Shown here: positions 13,401 to 19,136 of the stretch, one piece after another | Position numbering within the stretch: position 1 is the first letter of the stretch | How the letters are laid out: each line of letters starts with the position of its first letter | DNA from: Oscillospiraceae bacterium | Lineage (GTDB): Bacteria > Bacillota > Clostridia > Oscillospirales > Oscillospiraceae | NCBI GenBank assembly: GCA_017409645.1 | Contig: JAFQSI010000099.1 | Location: 1 to 40,891, forward strand | Direction: 5' to 3' | Length of the DNA stretch: 40,891 nucleotides | Notes under the pieces: model-generated | Databases searched by the model: none | Told to the model about the DNA's origin: nothing | The model's input: the letters and a program-made list of their open reading frames with translations, nothing else | Translations under genes and position numbers: made by a program

Positions 13401-13831
13401 TAGTCGTTGACCTCCTGGGCGAACGTATACGCAGACTCGGGATCGGTGTGATAGCGGACACCGAACTCCTCCAGCCAATCCTCCTGCCACCGTTCATTGG
13501 GCTCCCGGTGGCCTGTGTCCATGTTGATACCCCGGTTTACATCCTGTACACGGGGGCGATTGTTCCGGGCATTCGCCCGGGCCTTATCCGCCCTAAATTT
13601 CTCCAGACCCGTCTTTGCGGTGCGGGCGCGAATGGCGTACTCCGTGTCAGCGCTGCCGTAGCGCTCCACAAGGGTCTGTCTGGCCGACTTCTTCTCCGGG
13701 AGTTTCACATTTGTTGCTGCGCTTACCGCCGCAGCCACTTTACTGCCAATGCCGCTGCCAGACACGCCGCTCTTGGGCTTCTGCTCTTTGGAATTACCGT
13801 ACTTCTTCATCAATTCGTCTCTTGCAGACAC
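1484..13831 (-). CDS. Giant polyvalent (DarB-like) virion protein: zincin, N6-adenine methylase, Strawberry-notch helicase
   Basis: This 4115-residue protein starts with GTG at 13831 after AAGGAGG. It has a hydrophobic Ala/Gly-rich N-terminal segment (about 170-420) and a zincin-like metallopeptidase motif HEFVH at 817-821. The N6-adenine methylase domain (about 1480-1680) shows the FxxFSTPP entry and NPPF at 1573-1576. A low-complexity linker spans about 1690-1807. The Strawberry-notch type helicase has Walker A GTGVGKG (K1906), DEAH at 2007-2010 and the C-terminal QGFGRTHRS at 2402-2410. Long helical regions follow, with a hydrophobic segment near 3690 (YVYGVTAVMTGVLQSLI) and helix-hairpin repeats at the end. 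The make-up matches polyvalent proteins and P1 DarB, which are packed in the virion and injected to protect incoming DNA from restriction. Injection here is inferred from the location among ejection and tail genes. Confidence 0.88.
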   Translation of the reverse strand: MSARDELMKKYGNSKEQKPKSGVSGSGIGSKVAAAVSAATNVKLPEKKSARQTLVERYGSADTEYAIRARTAKTGLEKFRADKARANARNNRPRVQDVNRGINMDTGHREPNERWQEDWLEEFGVRYHTDPESAYTFAQEVNDYLAAERLAEREIPYKNFAEKHPVLATAASVATAPLGLLDTLGKGLDYLDDGHISQRSSVTPGAISRTLSGAVAEDLNEKYGTLDEGIPIIGGRGWGDAYSLANSALQSLVLGNTIGSGATLATFFGQGASSGMEEIKARGGSDEQAILYGLISGGAEVLTEKLPLDNLLKGGDAIRYTLKGWLGNAAKQGLLEGGEELASSIANEMADRWIMGDKSNFAVRVQEYTDQGMDKEEAEKKAWMDYANDAIFDFVGGMASGSTSMMVQTGLPVALANRQTGRTSTPESNAALIEQALAADEGAKPHKLAQKYQGAEKLTGGQINDLEAAYSEYETEQRYNLAAEKARERLEQADAEDSTVTAAIAKTLTGKELNRRERRALERSAEGKKVLQDMQFDRSWQREAAAAESRNKDGTAEDPFEESEGIDRAEPSGISEQLAADNAAAVLDNTANAAEPVAKPVEAAVENVENPAAETADSAPAVEESAENAQSTRTVEEVAEGFGNQAGAVRELYEDGQDVDAFEAGVRAAWELGNSGIPMERAVSSQRTQGITEHQRKQAYLLGQGAARLAAQGKATANAKAATGGTVRRRGAVKGQGVSIQDLSKTFNDPQKSAYKLLSFYAEVTGVDVVLYKGKQEQETGRFAHGENTIYIDITAGTNGWDVTDLGAYTMMRTFSHEFVHFVEKWNPTAYNDLREAVFAEMERNGSDPEALVEIAMQEQGLTFDQASREVVAEALTDILPESQFVQTLAQKHKSLFDKLKERLEAFVSELKAHWKKLTGNNSREAVALKRQVGDALEYAEEIVQLFSRAAGEAVEAYQATVMGEEVPAAEVVTEEAEEADEGPDAAAEETPKPDWGELGRTIPDGLRKYNNKFGSKHPMSVLTIKGKDGDAVYAGSGFLIFRIDERLVNWPGFDGYTKRLMTTEQFDSFSGKGKPLTEQPMIGNNGKTRVAEFDTPDGKIFCNYDLLRYLDGNTLTYKKLGGGSAFQAADPTTGELVGVLMGMKVDEKNITDKKPGKMKSFGKAVQPKAQKTETPKQEPQTITDDRFTIESTKGGTVYVTFSGKPDAAIRDALKALGFKWAPKKKAWYGNVEVDPGAVADFLREVYKAEETLKAEEPVEAAPKQEQRPVEPDFDADPYGWAEYQLSDDMHYGPIDLGAYEANIQPVNYDDRLFFYRGTLHEYKSKNPVEVGERVYRTNLSEKREDVVKDMVRVLRKLEAYDKDAPKTKGSSPAAQEMEGDTPSEKLANAILSEYLSKDRVIDSMALYALADRAFGGTQGEGAYNRKDAYDALELAVNKHLLTFAKDMNGDALKAQQSVRKLEVLLRTLPTQTVRTQEQQDFQQFSTPPNIAYLAAWAGNVQPGEMVLEPSAGIGGIASFAKSWGAEVAVNELSERRLGILKSMGFDHVFNENAEQLDNVLPDNIKPTLVLMNPPFSSTAGRTKHNKTSNAERHIDQALQRLSDGGRLVAILGKGMNDADYRKYWDKVRKEYTIRANLSIDGSNYKKYGTTWGVQLVVIDKVGPQPGQTITGSHTDLTEVPAVLEEIRNDRKAVEGLGSGSGAAADSLARSDGRNGVSESGSPGGRVRDSGKPARSAGKRSDRSHEGGSGVRNHADDGGLRKPHQDSGRGKVGGDVRQDLRQDHRADHEPAVAGELARPEPQRARRLNEEPEQREDDGVYATFVLPDVPIPGGRKHPATLVESAAMSAVSMPRATYTPKLPAEVVKNNLSDAQMVTVTYAGQAHEQMLPDGSRKGFFIGDGTGVGKGRQIAGIILDNFMQGRTKAVWVSKNGDLYNDATRDWTGTTGRSKDEVLNHGKTKLGASIAADSGILFTTYPMLRSGKNNVTRLDQIVSWLGEDFDGVIAFDEAHNMGNLYGKKGKFGKAKGSEMAKAGVELQRKLPKARIVYVSATAATEVDNLAYAERLGLWGKGTAFANAQDFISKIGSSGLSAMELVVRDMKAMGSYVARSISYQGVAYDTIEHTLDENQTIIYNTMSSAWQTVMQNAHKALELTGGKNNSHARQLALGQFYSSMQRFYNQALTSMSMPSVIADMRRELAAGRSCVLQIVNTNEAQQSKALAQAKAENLELDDLDLTPRESLIGYLETCFPVQEFEEYTDEEGHTRSRPALDSKGQPIISRQAVAMRETLIEQVKSMAIPDGPMEMLFDAFGTEMVAENTGRSRRVVPKRQPDGSYKRVEERRTLNSRTADVQAFQDGKKRILVFSDAGGTGKSYHADRSEKNQQQRIHYVLQPGWSASNAVQGFGRTHRSNEASAPIYKLVTTNIKGQKRFTSTIARRLDQLGALTKGQRDTGSGMFGAKDNLETDLARDSLREFYKRLGSNRIKGIDGMKTLDRLGLKEKFTDDYGSFKMDENTARDISTFLNRILALEVDEQNTVFDAFTSIYEMELEAAIQAGTLDTGMENVKADKIEILDDKIIREDGNGGAATHYIQAKTYRKPRITTTVAEAETQRSGFVGIYETDNGSVRAVYRMADKTTEWGQVTKQYRLVGPNRDANTTVWQENTLAKRAKLLDKKDWQKAWDKEVAQVPEYNEDTLHMLTGALLPIWDKLPQEGTTKVKRLIAADGRAYLGRQIPASQIDLTLRQFQTDRTTEKLDAKTVMDRALQKGEHFRLTRERAEIFRSRVSGEWRLEIRQTNTWQLQRYSGIIRERINFQDRFFIPKSEAGEKLLADLLEHNPVRDSYQDDQLQVRRIALTDRQVLELAAEKIDPAKFDKAGQDAFRIFSERLERLRTLQEDRKELGQLYKEQQFGPGGDRKAAAETLEKMHRLDASIEAAADKVLEAEKGTALRAVLQEARKIVQKDQADHDEAVLKEYRQKRNESAAQRKYRKAIQREVKTLRDWLVNPDNKNALKHIPDVLKGPVASFLEAIDLTSKSGGTKADERLVKKMKAVRDAYERHIEDVGGLYSGYADLAPDFVKRLSAMVEKTQEIAMKGKPKYKINGGEMSAEELHELYKLVKEMKQHITTVNRFHANAMFQFASDAAQDTMNHLGRMGKYQNTALDGADQFLYWKNVRPAYIWERFGKGGVAIYDGLRRGQAQLAWNTQAIKKFSDKAYKAEEVNAWEKEIKRVRLPSGGSIRLTVAQMMSLYCLSKREQALPHLLGGGIRGANIQGTDTEAQHLTMEDIQDICDRLTKRQRAVADKLQKFMSEQGGEWGNAVTVKRFGERQFTEEHYFPISTDNMLRPSQVDKPDGSDLYALLNMSFTKKLTPNANNRVMLYSIFDVFTGHMGDMAQYNAMALPVLDALKWLNHRETWKTTDDKPAQDSVRERMNRAYGVPLHKEGTKDAKGYAITFVENILRGYNGTEAQGTPNDRRSMKQLHRYNRAQVAWNLSVVAKQPLAILRAAQEIPYTAIARGLAASPAQRKADIAEMLKHSGIAAWKDLGFYDVNVSRGLSKIIKHNDTAIDKYVEKGMAMAEWADRQTWGAIWSACRHQCGGNLAKTTELFERVIYRTQVVDSILTKTEYMRDKGFYSRLTSSFMSEPVTAVSPFLETAYRIKAEAGRKGGSFQTAWRKHGGKLGRLAYVYGVTAVMTGVLQSLIDAWRDDDEYQTFGEKFLEGLWENIGEELNPVEKLPVIKEIGTIFSAVVAKARGEDVWLQLSTLPLGDVAEYTVDATGILMKKLKGQNTGYTWYGSIRKYLQGASGLTGVPLATPTREIADLYNNALSAWNWIVGRMAPSLTIDLDKIKTYEQKPADALRDAFLSGYVDEDEAITKLMELGKAEDENEAYWKLRGWEGGSDWSKYDALAQAMANGEDISEAMDELTTHGVKEKDIREQIREIVGDWLSDGAITESEAQSLLVRYGDRDRDAAQDTVRRWMSEVDTGIAYTDIRDAFMDGEITATEAARMRREYGGESQEEAEQAVRYWEFQKDNPGLTADDSWIDKYYSDIQDTGIGIEDYVSYRSQVKGITGEGKKQRRMEVIDSLPISDEQKDALYYSEGWAASTIGEAPWH
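8410..8766 (-). CDS. Overprinted 118-residue gene nested inside the giant gene (unknown function)
   Basis: An ATG at 8766 lies 7 nt behind the ribosome site GGAGGAG, in a different frame from the giant gene. It opens a 118-codon frame (MTAKQWKDLVLEAAQQLT...) ending at 8410. The predicted protein has normal composition, is mostly helical and acidic, and has no family I recognise. By hand count 98 of its 118 codons end in G or C. The giant frame over the same bases has 50 of 118, against 42 of 49 in a sample of the neighbouring methylase region. In the giant frame this stretch reads as a Gly/Arg/Ser/Asp-rich linker of CGA, GGA and TCT type codons. The bias switches at the ORF borders, so the nested frame appears to be the selected one. 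An old compensated frameshift is the main alternative. Confidence 0.68.
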   Translation of the reverse strand: MTAKQWKDLVLEAAQQLTAWPGLMDETEYPRAEVREAVSVILESLPGVPESAVTAVMKEALEYEITPTMADFANLTRILDGAKSEGMYDRTCARIIEQTMSLLSQVSLLDLSPSAHDD

Positions 13832-13842
13832 AATATCCCTCC

Positions 13843-15141
13843 TTAGTTAAAGCGACTGTATGTGTCACGGGCACCTCCGCCGACGGGGGAGAGATACAGG
13901 CTTGATTCAGAGTCTTTCTTCTCCTGTCCGCCGTACTTTTTCATCAGCGTGTTGTACTGCCCCTTGGTAATGATCCCCCCTGACAGGGCATCACCGAGAT
14001 ATTCGGCAACCATGGAGTTTGGCGCTCCATTTGCTTTGAACATCTTGCACTCTGCCTCTACGCCGGCGTAATCCTTGGGCATACCCGCATCACCGGGCGC
14101 GTCATTCTTTTCCTGAGCCCCGAACAGGTTAGCAATCGCAGCGTTGACGGCGTCGCTTACCGCAGGAGCGGTCTGCCCGCCTCCATCGGAACTGCTGGAC
14201 CGCCGGGAACTGCTCCCGCCACCCCCGCCAGACCCGCCGCTCGCGGCCTGCTGGCTCTGGTAGTACCCCAGCCACGCCTTGGCCTGGCTCTCGCTCATGC
14301 CCGCTGCGGCCAGCTCCTCGGCGGTGGGCTTGTAGCCGGTGGAGACGATCATCTCCAGCAGCCGGTCGTAGGCGTCCTGCCCCTGCTGATACTGCCATTC
14401 CTGCTCGTACCGCTGATCCGCCAGCGCATCCCGGCCCCGGTCATATTCCAGCTGCTCGGCGTACTGCTGCCGCTCCAGCTCGTCCATCCACCGGGAATAG
14501 TCCTGGCTGTCCTGATCCATCAGCAGGCCCAGCTGCTGCATGAGATAGGCGTTCTCCGCGTCGTAGTCGGCCCGTGCGGCCTCCTTCAGCTGGGGGATCA
14601 TCTCATTCAGCCCCTGAAGATGTGCATTGTACACCTGCTGCCCGGCGGTCTGGGCGTAGGAATTGCCGTAGCCGCCGGTGAGCTGGGCCGCCTGACCCAT
14701 GGTGTCCTCCATGGCAAGCTTGCCGTCGCGCATCCACTGGTCCCGCAGCTGGAGATACAGCGGATCGGTGTTGACATCGTAGGTAAAGGGCTGCTGCCCC
14801 TGAAGCTGCTGGATCAGACTGTCGATCTGGCTGCCGTACTGGCTCTGATAGCTCCCCAACTGCTGATTCAGCAGATTCTGGGCCGCCGCGACCGCATCCT
14901 GCCCCGTGGTCTGTGCGGGCGCAGGGGACTGCGTGGCGGGCGCAGGCTGGCCTCCGGTCTGCTGCTCCATGACCTTCGGTGCCGCCGCCTGGGTCTGTAC
15001 CTGGGGCCGCTGGGCCGTGGTCTGTACCGCCTTGGGCGCGGGGGTGACCTGTTTCTGCACCGGGTTGGGGTTCTGCACCTGCCCCGGCTGCGTCAGTTCC
15101 CGCCCGCCCAACCGGCGGCGCTTGTCGTCGAGATACTTCAT
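13843..15141 (-). CDS. Internal virion / DNA-ejection protein
   Basis: This 432-residue protein has a Gln/Pro/Thr/Ala-rich disordered N-terminus (residues 15-90) and a long helical part with many Gln (LIQQLQ, the segment PFTYDVNTDPLYLQLRDQ, and AAQLTGGYGNSYAQTAGQQ). It then has a Gly/Ser linker (SGGGGGSSSRRSSSS) and a C-terminal helix hairpin ending in TLMKKYGG. Conserved proteins with this central block occur beside polyvalent proteins in Clostridia podovirus-like phages. Place and composition fit an ejection protein like those of P22. It overlaps the preceding 70-residue gene by 4 nt. Its last LMKKYGG motif recurs at the N-terminus of the next, giant, protein. Confidence 0.65.
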   Translation of the reverse strand: MKYLDDKRRRLGGRELTQPGQVQNPNPVQKQVTPAPKAVQTTAQRPQVQTQAAAPKVMEQQTGGQPAPATQSPAPAQTTGQDAVAAAQNLLNQQLGSYQSQYGSQIDSLIQQLQGQQPFTYDVNTDPLYLQLRDQWMRDGKLAMEDTMGQAAQLTGGYGNSYAQTAGQQVYNAHLQGLNEMIPQLKEAARADYDAENAYLMQQLGLLMDQDSQDYSRWMDELERQQYAEQLEYDRGRDALADQRYEQEWQYQQGQDAYDRLLEMIVSTGYKPTAEELAAAGMSESQAKAWLGYYQSQQAASGGSGGGGGSSSRRSSSSDGGGQTAPAVSDAVNAAIANLFGAQEKNDAPGDAGMPKDYAGVEAECKMFKANGAPNSMVAEYLGDALSGGIITKGQYNTLMKKYGGQEKKDSESSLYLSPVGGGARDTYSRFN

Positions 15142-15350
15142 TCTTTCGCCTCCCTGTTCTTGATGTAGCGATACATGGCGTCCTTAAACTCCGGGTCGTT
15201 CAGCAGGGCCTCTTTGGTTTCCTGGGCGCTCGGAGCCTTACCGGGGATCTTCTTCTCGATCCTGTCCAACTCTTTCTCCAGCTTCGACACGAACCGATGG
15301 AGCCACCCGATGATGCCGCCCTCTCTGGGCAGCGGGTCAAAAATCTTCAT
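15138..15350 (-). CDS. Small virion-region protein, coiled-coil (unknown)
   Basis: This 70-residue protein is MKIFDPLPREGGIIGWLHRFVSKLEKELDRIEKK... It is largely one charged amphipathic helix (residues 15-40) followed by a second helix. It overlaps both neighbours by ATGA, so it is translationally coupled in the late operon between a tail protein and the ejection protein. I recognise no family. A small tail-associated or chaperone role is a guess. Confidence 0.7.
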   Translation of the reverse strand: MKIFDPLPREGGIIGWLHRFVSKLEKELDRIEKKIPGKAPSAQETKEALLNDPEFKDAMYRYIKNREAKE

Positions 15351-17143
15351 CTGTGGTCACTTCCCATCTGGTAGGTTTTGACGATGCTGTAGATCTCGCA
15401 GTCTCCCTGTCCCTCAAAGCGCAGCTCCATGTGGTCGCAGCGGCGGATCCGGACAGGGAAGTCGTAGGCCCGGAGCCTTGCACTGGTGGCCGCCGCCACC
15501 CGCACCCAGCCCCCGGAGGAGTCATAGCGGATGTACAGGGCGAACCGGGACCCGGGATCCAGCCGCAGCCGGACATTGATCTGGGTGAGCCGCTTCCGGT
15601 CGGGATGCTCCGTGCCCAGTTTCCCGGTCTGAGCTGACCATTTCACGCCCAGTTGCCTCGCGCCGCCGGTGCCATTCAGGCTCTCCCGGCTGCCGTTTGG
15701 CAGGAGCATCCAGGCGTTGTCACCGCTGTCAGCCCAGTCGATGACCTGGGTGCCGTCCTCCCGGTGCCAGAGCTTGTACCTGGTATCCCAGGCGAACAGG
15801 TGATACACGCCGTCTTGATCCGCCATGGACAGGTAATACTTGTGCTTATAGCTGCCGCCGCAGCCGCTGTGGTACGGAACGCCCCCGAAGGCTCCGCCGA
15901 TGTCCTGGGGCAGCCCACCGGAGTAGGCGTGGACAGAGGTGGGGGACTTGTAGTACACGGTGCCATCCACAATGGCGACACTGCCGCCGCTGCCCGCCTG
16001 AACGCCGGGGCAGGCGGTGTACTCCACCCGGAAGCTACTGGGGCCGTCTCCGTATACGGCGTGGAAGCCCTGCTCCTTGAAGAACAGCACACAGCCGCCG
16101 TATCCCCAGCTGATCGCCCCGGTGAAGGGGCCATCGGTGCCCACGTGGGCGAAATAGCTGTCGGTATCGATGCCCTGATAGACACTCCAGTTGCGGAAAT
16201 CCCCCAGCTTGGAGGCGTAGAGGATGTTGACAAATTCGCCGCCATCGTCCAGGCCGTACCGGCAGCCCCACAGCCGGTTCCCATGCTCCACAATGTAGTC
16301 CATGATGGGCATTTCCCGGCTGACGGTGATGATTCCCGCCAGCACCACCTTGGCGTCCACAATGCCGGTGACCACGATCCAGTCCTTGTCCCGCTCCAGG
16401 ATCGTATTGGCCCCGTCCAGAGCGCCCAGCTGCTCCAGCTGCCGTTCGGTCAGCAGTTCATTGGTTTCAAAGTCCCTGGCATTTACCTCGGAAGCAAAGC
16501 CGGAGAGGGTGATGCCATCCCCGGCGGCGAAGTGTTCCCCGATCCCGGAGGCCAGGATTCGAACCGTGGTGCTGGTGACAGATGTCCAACACTTGGCGGC
16601 CTCGCTCCACTGGTGCAGGGTGTTGGGATACTCGGAGGTGTTGACCCACACGCTCTTGTCCAGGGGCTCCTCCGGCTCCGTATCGGAGACATACTCGGCG
16701 GTGTACTCCTCGCCGTTGGGTCTGCACAGGTATACCCGCACCTCCGTGCCGGTGCGGAAGGTGAAGTCGATATCTCCCTGGTCGGCGTGATCGGCGGTGT
16801 TGATGTACTTGCGGTCGGGGAAGATCAGCACATAGGCGCCCATAGAAACCAGCTGTTTCGGCTCGTCGCTGAGTCCCATGTCAATCCGGGTGTCCCCGTG
16901 GTAGAAGGCTGTACCGCAGGTGAAGCACAGCTCGTCCTTCATGATGATGCCGGTGGTATCTCCCATGATGTTCAGGGCCGTGGCCCGCCCGGTCCTGGGG
17001 GACAGCATAGGGAACTTATCGGAGCTTAAGTTCTGCATCTCGGTGAAGCTGCCCTCGGCAGCACCCAGCCGCTTGTCGTAGCCCAGAAACTTGTCCATGA
17101 TCTCCCGGTACTGGGGCCGGGAAGGGAGTTTGATGTAATCCAT
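15347..17143 (-). CDS. Podovirus tail / packaged-DNA stabilisation type protein (gp10-like)
   Basis: This 598-residue, beta-rich protein has repeated blades (for example GGAFGGVPYHSGCGGSYKHKYYLSMADQDGVYHLFAWDTRYKLWH) that suggest a beta-propeller. It begins MDYIKLPSRPQYREIMDKFLGYDKRLGAAEGSFTEMQNLSSDKFPMLSPR, a start typical of tail-hub/needle-base proteins in P22-like virions. The ATG at 17143 follows a good AGGAGG. It comes after the connector-type protein and before the ejection proteins, the usual place of the head-closure or tail factor. The assignment rests on gene order and fold impression. Confidence 0.6.
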   Translation of the reverse strand: MDYIKLPSRPQYREIMDKFLGYDKRLGAAEGSFTEMQNLSSDKFPMLSPRTGRATALNIMGDTTGIIMKDELCFTCGTAFYHGDTRIDMGLSDEPKQLVSMGAYVLIFPDRKYINTADHADQGDIDFTFRTGTEVRVYLCRPNGEEYTAEYVSDTEPEEPLDKSVWVNTSEYPNTLHQWSEAAKCWTSVTSTTVRILASGIGEHFAAGDGITLSGFASEVNARDFETNELLTERQLEQLGALDGANTILERDKDWIVVTGIVDAKVVLAGIITVSREMPIMDYIVEHGNRLWGCRYGLDDGGEFVNILYASKLGDFRNWSVYQGIDTDSYFAHVGTDGPFTGAISWGYGGCVLFFKEQGFHAVYGDGPSSFRVEYTACPGVQAGSGGSVAIVDGTVYYKSPTSVHAYSGGLPQDIGGAFGGVPYHSGCGGSYKHKYYLSMADQDGVYHLFAWDTRYKLWHREDGTQVIDWADSGDNAWMLLPNGSRESLNGTGGARQLGVKWSAQTGKLGTEHPDRKRLTQINVRLRLDPGSRFALYIRYDSSGGWVRVAAATSARLRAYDFPVRIRRCDHMELRFEGQGDCEIYSIVKTYQMGSDHR

Positions 17144-17154
17144 GGCGCACCTCC

Positions 17155-17532
17155 TCAGAAACGGAAGCGGTTTCCGCCCGCCCGGGGATGCCCGGCGGCG
17201 TAGGCGTCTGCAAAGAGCTTCTCGTCCTGCCCCACCAGAGCCATCTCGTCGGAGTACAGATCATTCTCTCCGTGGTAAAGGGCGATCTGTGCCCTCAGAT
17301 AGTGGATGTAAATGCCATCCCAGGGATGCTCCACCAGAAGCGGCGTATCGCCGGGGGCGTCCTCGCCGTAGGGCCGCCAGGAAGTGGGCGCCCCCTCCCG
17401 GCCCTTCATGTACCGCTCATAGAGCTGCCCATCAAAGCGGGAAAGCCACTTGACCTTCTCCCCGCGGTCCAGGGCATTGGGCTCCAGAGCATCCACCTCC
17501 TGGATGACGGCATCAATGGTCGTAATTGCCAT
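17155..17532 (-). CDS. Head-tail connector-like protein (gp4-type, putative)
   Basis: The start at 17532 is supported by AAGGAGGGATACGAT; an upstream in-frame ATG at 17553 is inside the terminator region. The protein of 125 residues (MAITTIDAVIQEVDALEPNALDR...WLSRFDGQLYERYM...) is acidic and mostly helical. It stands directly after the terminator behind the capsid genes and before the tail protein. P22-like phages carry the tail-accessory head-completion factor at this place. No catalytic motif is seen. Confidence 0.6.
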   Translation of the reverse strand: MAITTIDAVIQEVDALEPNALDRGEKVKWLSRFDGQLYERYMKGREGAPTSWRPYGEDAPGDTPLLVEHPWDGIYIHYLRAQIALYHGENDLYSDEMALVGQDEKLFADAYAAGHPRAGGNRFRF

Positions 17533-17551
17533 ATCGTATCCCTCCTTACTC

Positions 17552-17584
17552 AAAAAAGGCGGAGACTGCCTGCCTCCGCCTTTT
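17552..17584 (-). terminator. Rho-independent terminator after the capsid gene cluster
   Basis: The minus strand forms an 11-bp stem (AAAAGGCGGAG against CTCCGCCTTTT) with a 9-nt loop, followed by T residues. It separates the head genes (terminase to the 123-residue protein) from the connector/tail genes. It probably lowers the transcript level of the tail genes relative to capsid. Confidence 0.8.
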
Positions 17585-17596
17585 GCGCTTGTGTGA

Positions 17597-17968
17597 TTAG
17601 ATGTTGCCGGTGCCGATCAGCGCAGCGGCGCGGGTGTTGATGTCCTTCTCCCGCTGGATGCGCTTCTGCTTGTTGGTCCGGGCCTTCCGGGCGGCCCGCC
17701 GGCTCCGCTCATACTCCTCCCGGACATAGCGGGGGACCTTGTGGTACTCGCCGTTCTTGGGGATGACCCAGTTGTCGCCGTTGACATAGATGACGATGTT
17801 GGCATCCTCGGTGTCACTCTTGGGAGGCTCGGCGTACAGCTCCACCAGCTCATAGGGACCGAGCTTGGGGGGAGCTGCGGAGGCCTCGGGAACGACAGCG
17901 GCAGGGGCCTCGATGACCTCCTCGGTCACGGGAGCCTCAGCCTCTGCGGCGGTAGATTTCTTACCCAT
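17597..17968 (-). CDS. Small head-associated protein (unknown)
   Basis: This 123-residue protein starts at ATG 17968 after GGAGGAATCCCC. The N-terminal third is Ala/Glu/Pro-rich and disordered. A compact central part follows (NIVIYVNGDNWVIPKNGEYHKVPRYVREEYERS), then a basic helix (RRAARKARTNKQKRIQRE). It directly follows the major capsid protein, with the terminator after it. This fits a head decoration, completion or DNA-binding minor protein, but no family is recognised. Confidence 0.7.
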   Translation of the reverse strand: MGKKSTAAEAEAPVTEEVIEAPAAVVPEASAAPPKLGPYELVELYAEPPKSDTEDANIVIYVNGDNWVIPKNGEYHKVPRYVREEYERSRRAARKARTNKQKRIQREKDINTRAAALIGTGNI

Positions 17969-17980
17969 GGGGATTCCTCC

Positions 17981-19105
17981 TTAGTAGTTGGTCTGGGCAG
18001 TCTTGGAGAAGGAGCTGGTGGACATGATGCGCATCAGCCGCTCGGTGTACTTGATGATGTAGCCGGACTCGAACTTGTAGCCGATGGTGGACCACTGCTC
18101 CAGAGGGCCGCCGATCTCCTTGCGGTCCTTGACGATCATCCGGGCGTTGCCCTCGCCGGGATCGATGGTGGCGTATGCGTCCTTGCCGAAGGCGAAGGAG
18201 GCATAGGTAGCGGAACCGGCCTTGTTGACGTACTCGCCCTTGAGGATGTGGGCGTGGGTGGAGTCGAAGATGACGAAGCCGTGCATCTCGCCCACCTGAC
18301 CGTCGAAGATCTCCTCGGGCTTGGAATACTTGTGGGCCTCCACCCAGTCGGGATGCTTCCGCAGGTCGTGGATGACATGGGGATGGGCGATCAGACCGTA
18401 GCGGCCGGTGTTGCCGCCGTCGGAGCCGGTCAGGAAGGGGACCTTGTTGGTCCGCAGGATGGTGTAGGCCCGTGCCAGGGTGGCGGGGGCCAGAAGGGCC
18501 ATGGCGGTGTCGGAACACTCCAGCTCCGCACAGGAGGTGGGAGTTGCGCCGGTGACATCGCTGGTGATCTTGCCGTTCTGAATGACCAGGTTGTCGCAGT
18601 ACAGGACATTGGGGTTGGTCAGGAGGCTGTCACGCAGCAGGAACTCCTGGGTTTCCGCCATGGAAGCGCCCATCTCCTCGGTTGCGCCCAGGATCACATT
18701 GTCCACATGGCGCAGATCCAGGATGTCGGACACAGCGGTGAAGGTGCCCCACTGGTTGATATCGGCGAAGATGGAGGTCTGGCCGAAGGCCTGGGCATCG
18801 GGGATCACGCCCTCCTGCAGCTGCTCGGCATGGTCAAAAGTGTTCCACTTGCGGAACTCGATCTTCTTGCCGTGGTTGGCGGGCAGGGGAACATGGCTGG
18901 CAAACCGGGTGAAGACCATCTGCTCTCTGGCGTTCTCCAGCAGAGTGGTATCGTAGAAGGTCTTCATGCCGGGAGACATGGCGTTGGTGGTGGTCGCATC
19001 ACCGGTGTAGGCGTTGACGGTGCCGGTGGTGGTGTTGACGCTGGTGCCGGACTCCGCAAACAGCTGGAGGTCCAGGCGCAGCTTATCATCGGGGATCATA
19101 AACAT
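17981..19105 (-). CDS. N4-gp56 family major capsid protein with N-terminal Prp-type cleavage motif
   Basis: The start is the ATG at 19105 behind AAAGGAG; an upstream in-frame ATG at 19135 lacks a site. The 374-residue protein has the N4-gp56 capsid block: YDTTLLENAREQMVFTRF, then KKIEFRKWNTFDHAEQLQEGV, then WGTFTAVSDILDL. Residues 10-18 read RLDLQLFAE, the same nine residues found at positions 6-14 of the scaffold protein encoded just upstream. The motif resembles the site at which Prp protease trims ribosomal protein L27 (LNLQFFA). Since a Prp homologue is encoded two genes upstream, removal of the first 17 residues during head maturation is likely. Confidence 0.88.
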   Translation of the reverse strand: MFMIPDDKLRLDLQLFAESGTSVNTTTGTVNAYTGDATTTNAMSPGMKTFYDTTLLENAREQMVFTRFASHVPLPANHGKKIEFRKWNTFDHAEQLQEGVIPDAQAFGQTSIFADINQWGTFTAVSDILDLRHVDNVILGATEEMGASMAETQEFLLRDSLLTNPNVLYCDNLVIQNGKITSDVTGATPTSCAELECSDTAMALLAPATLARAYTILRTNKVPFLTGSDGGNTGRYGLIAHPHVIHDLRKHPDWVEAHKYSKPEEIFDGQVGEMHGFVIFDSTHAHILKGEYVNKAGSATYASFAFGKDAYATIDPGEGNARMIVKDRKEIGGPLEQWSTIGYKFESGYIIKYTERLMRIMSTSSFSKTAQTNY

Positions 19106-19136
19106 TGCTTTCTCCTTTCGCTGGGAGAAAGGCATT

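Noticed and set aside
6608..13846. A 2412-codon plus-strand open frame antisense to the giant gene
   Set aside because: Same shadow effect; composition is low-complexity (Leu, Gly, His, Val), while the minus frame shows clear catalytic motifs.
14129..14398. 89-codon frame inside the ejection protein gene (minus strand)
   Set aside because: No ribosome site; the main frame keeps a sensible protein and codon bias here, unlike the nested gene at 8410-8766.
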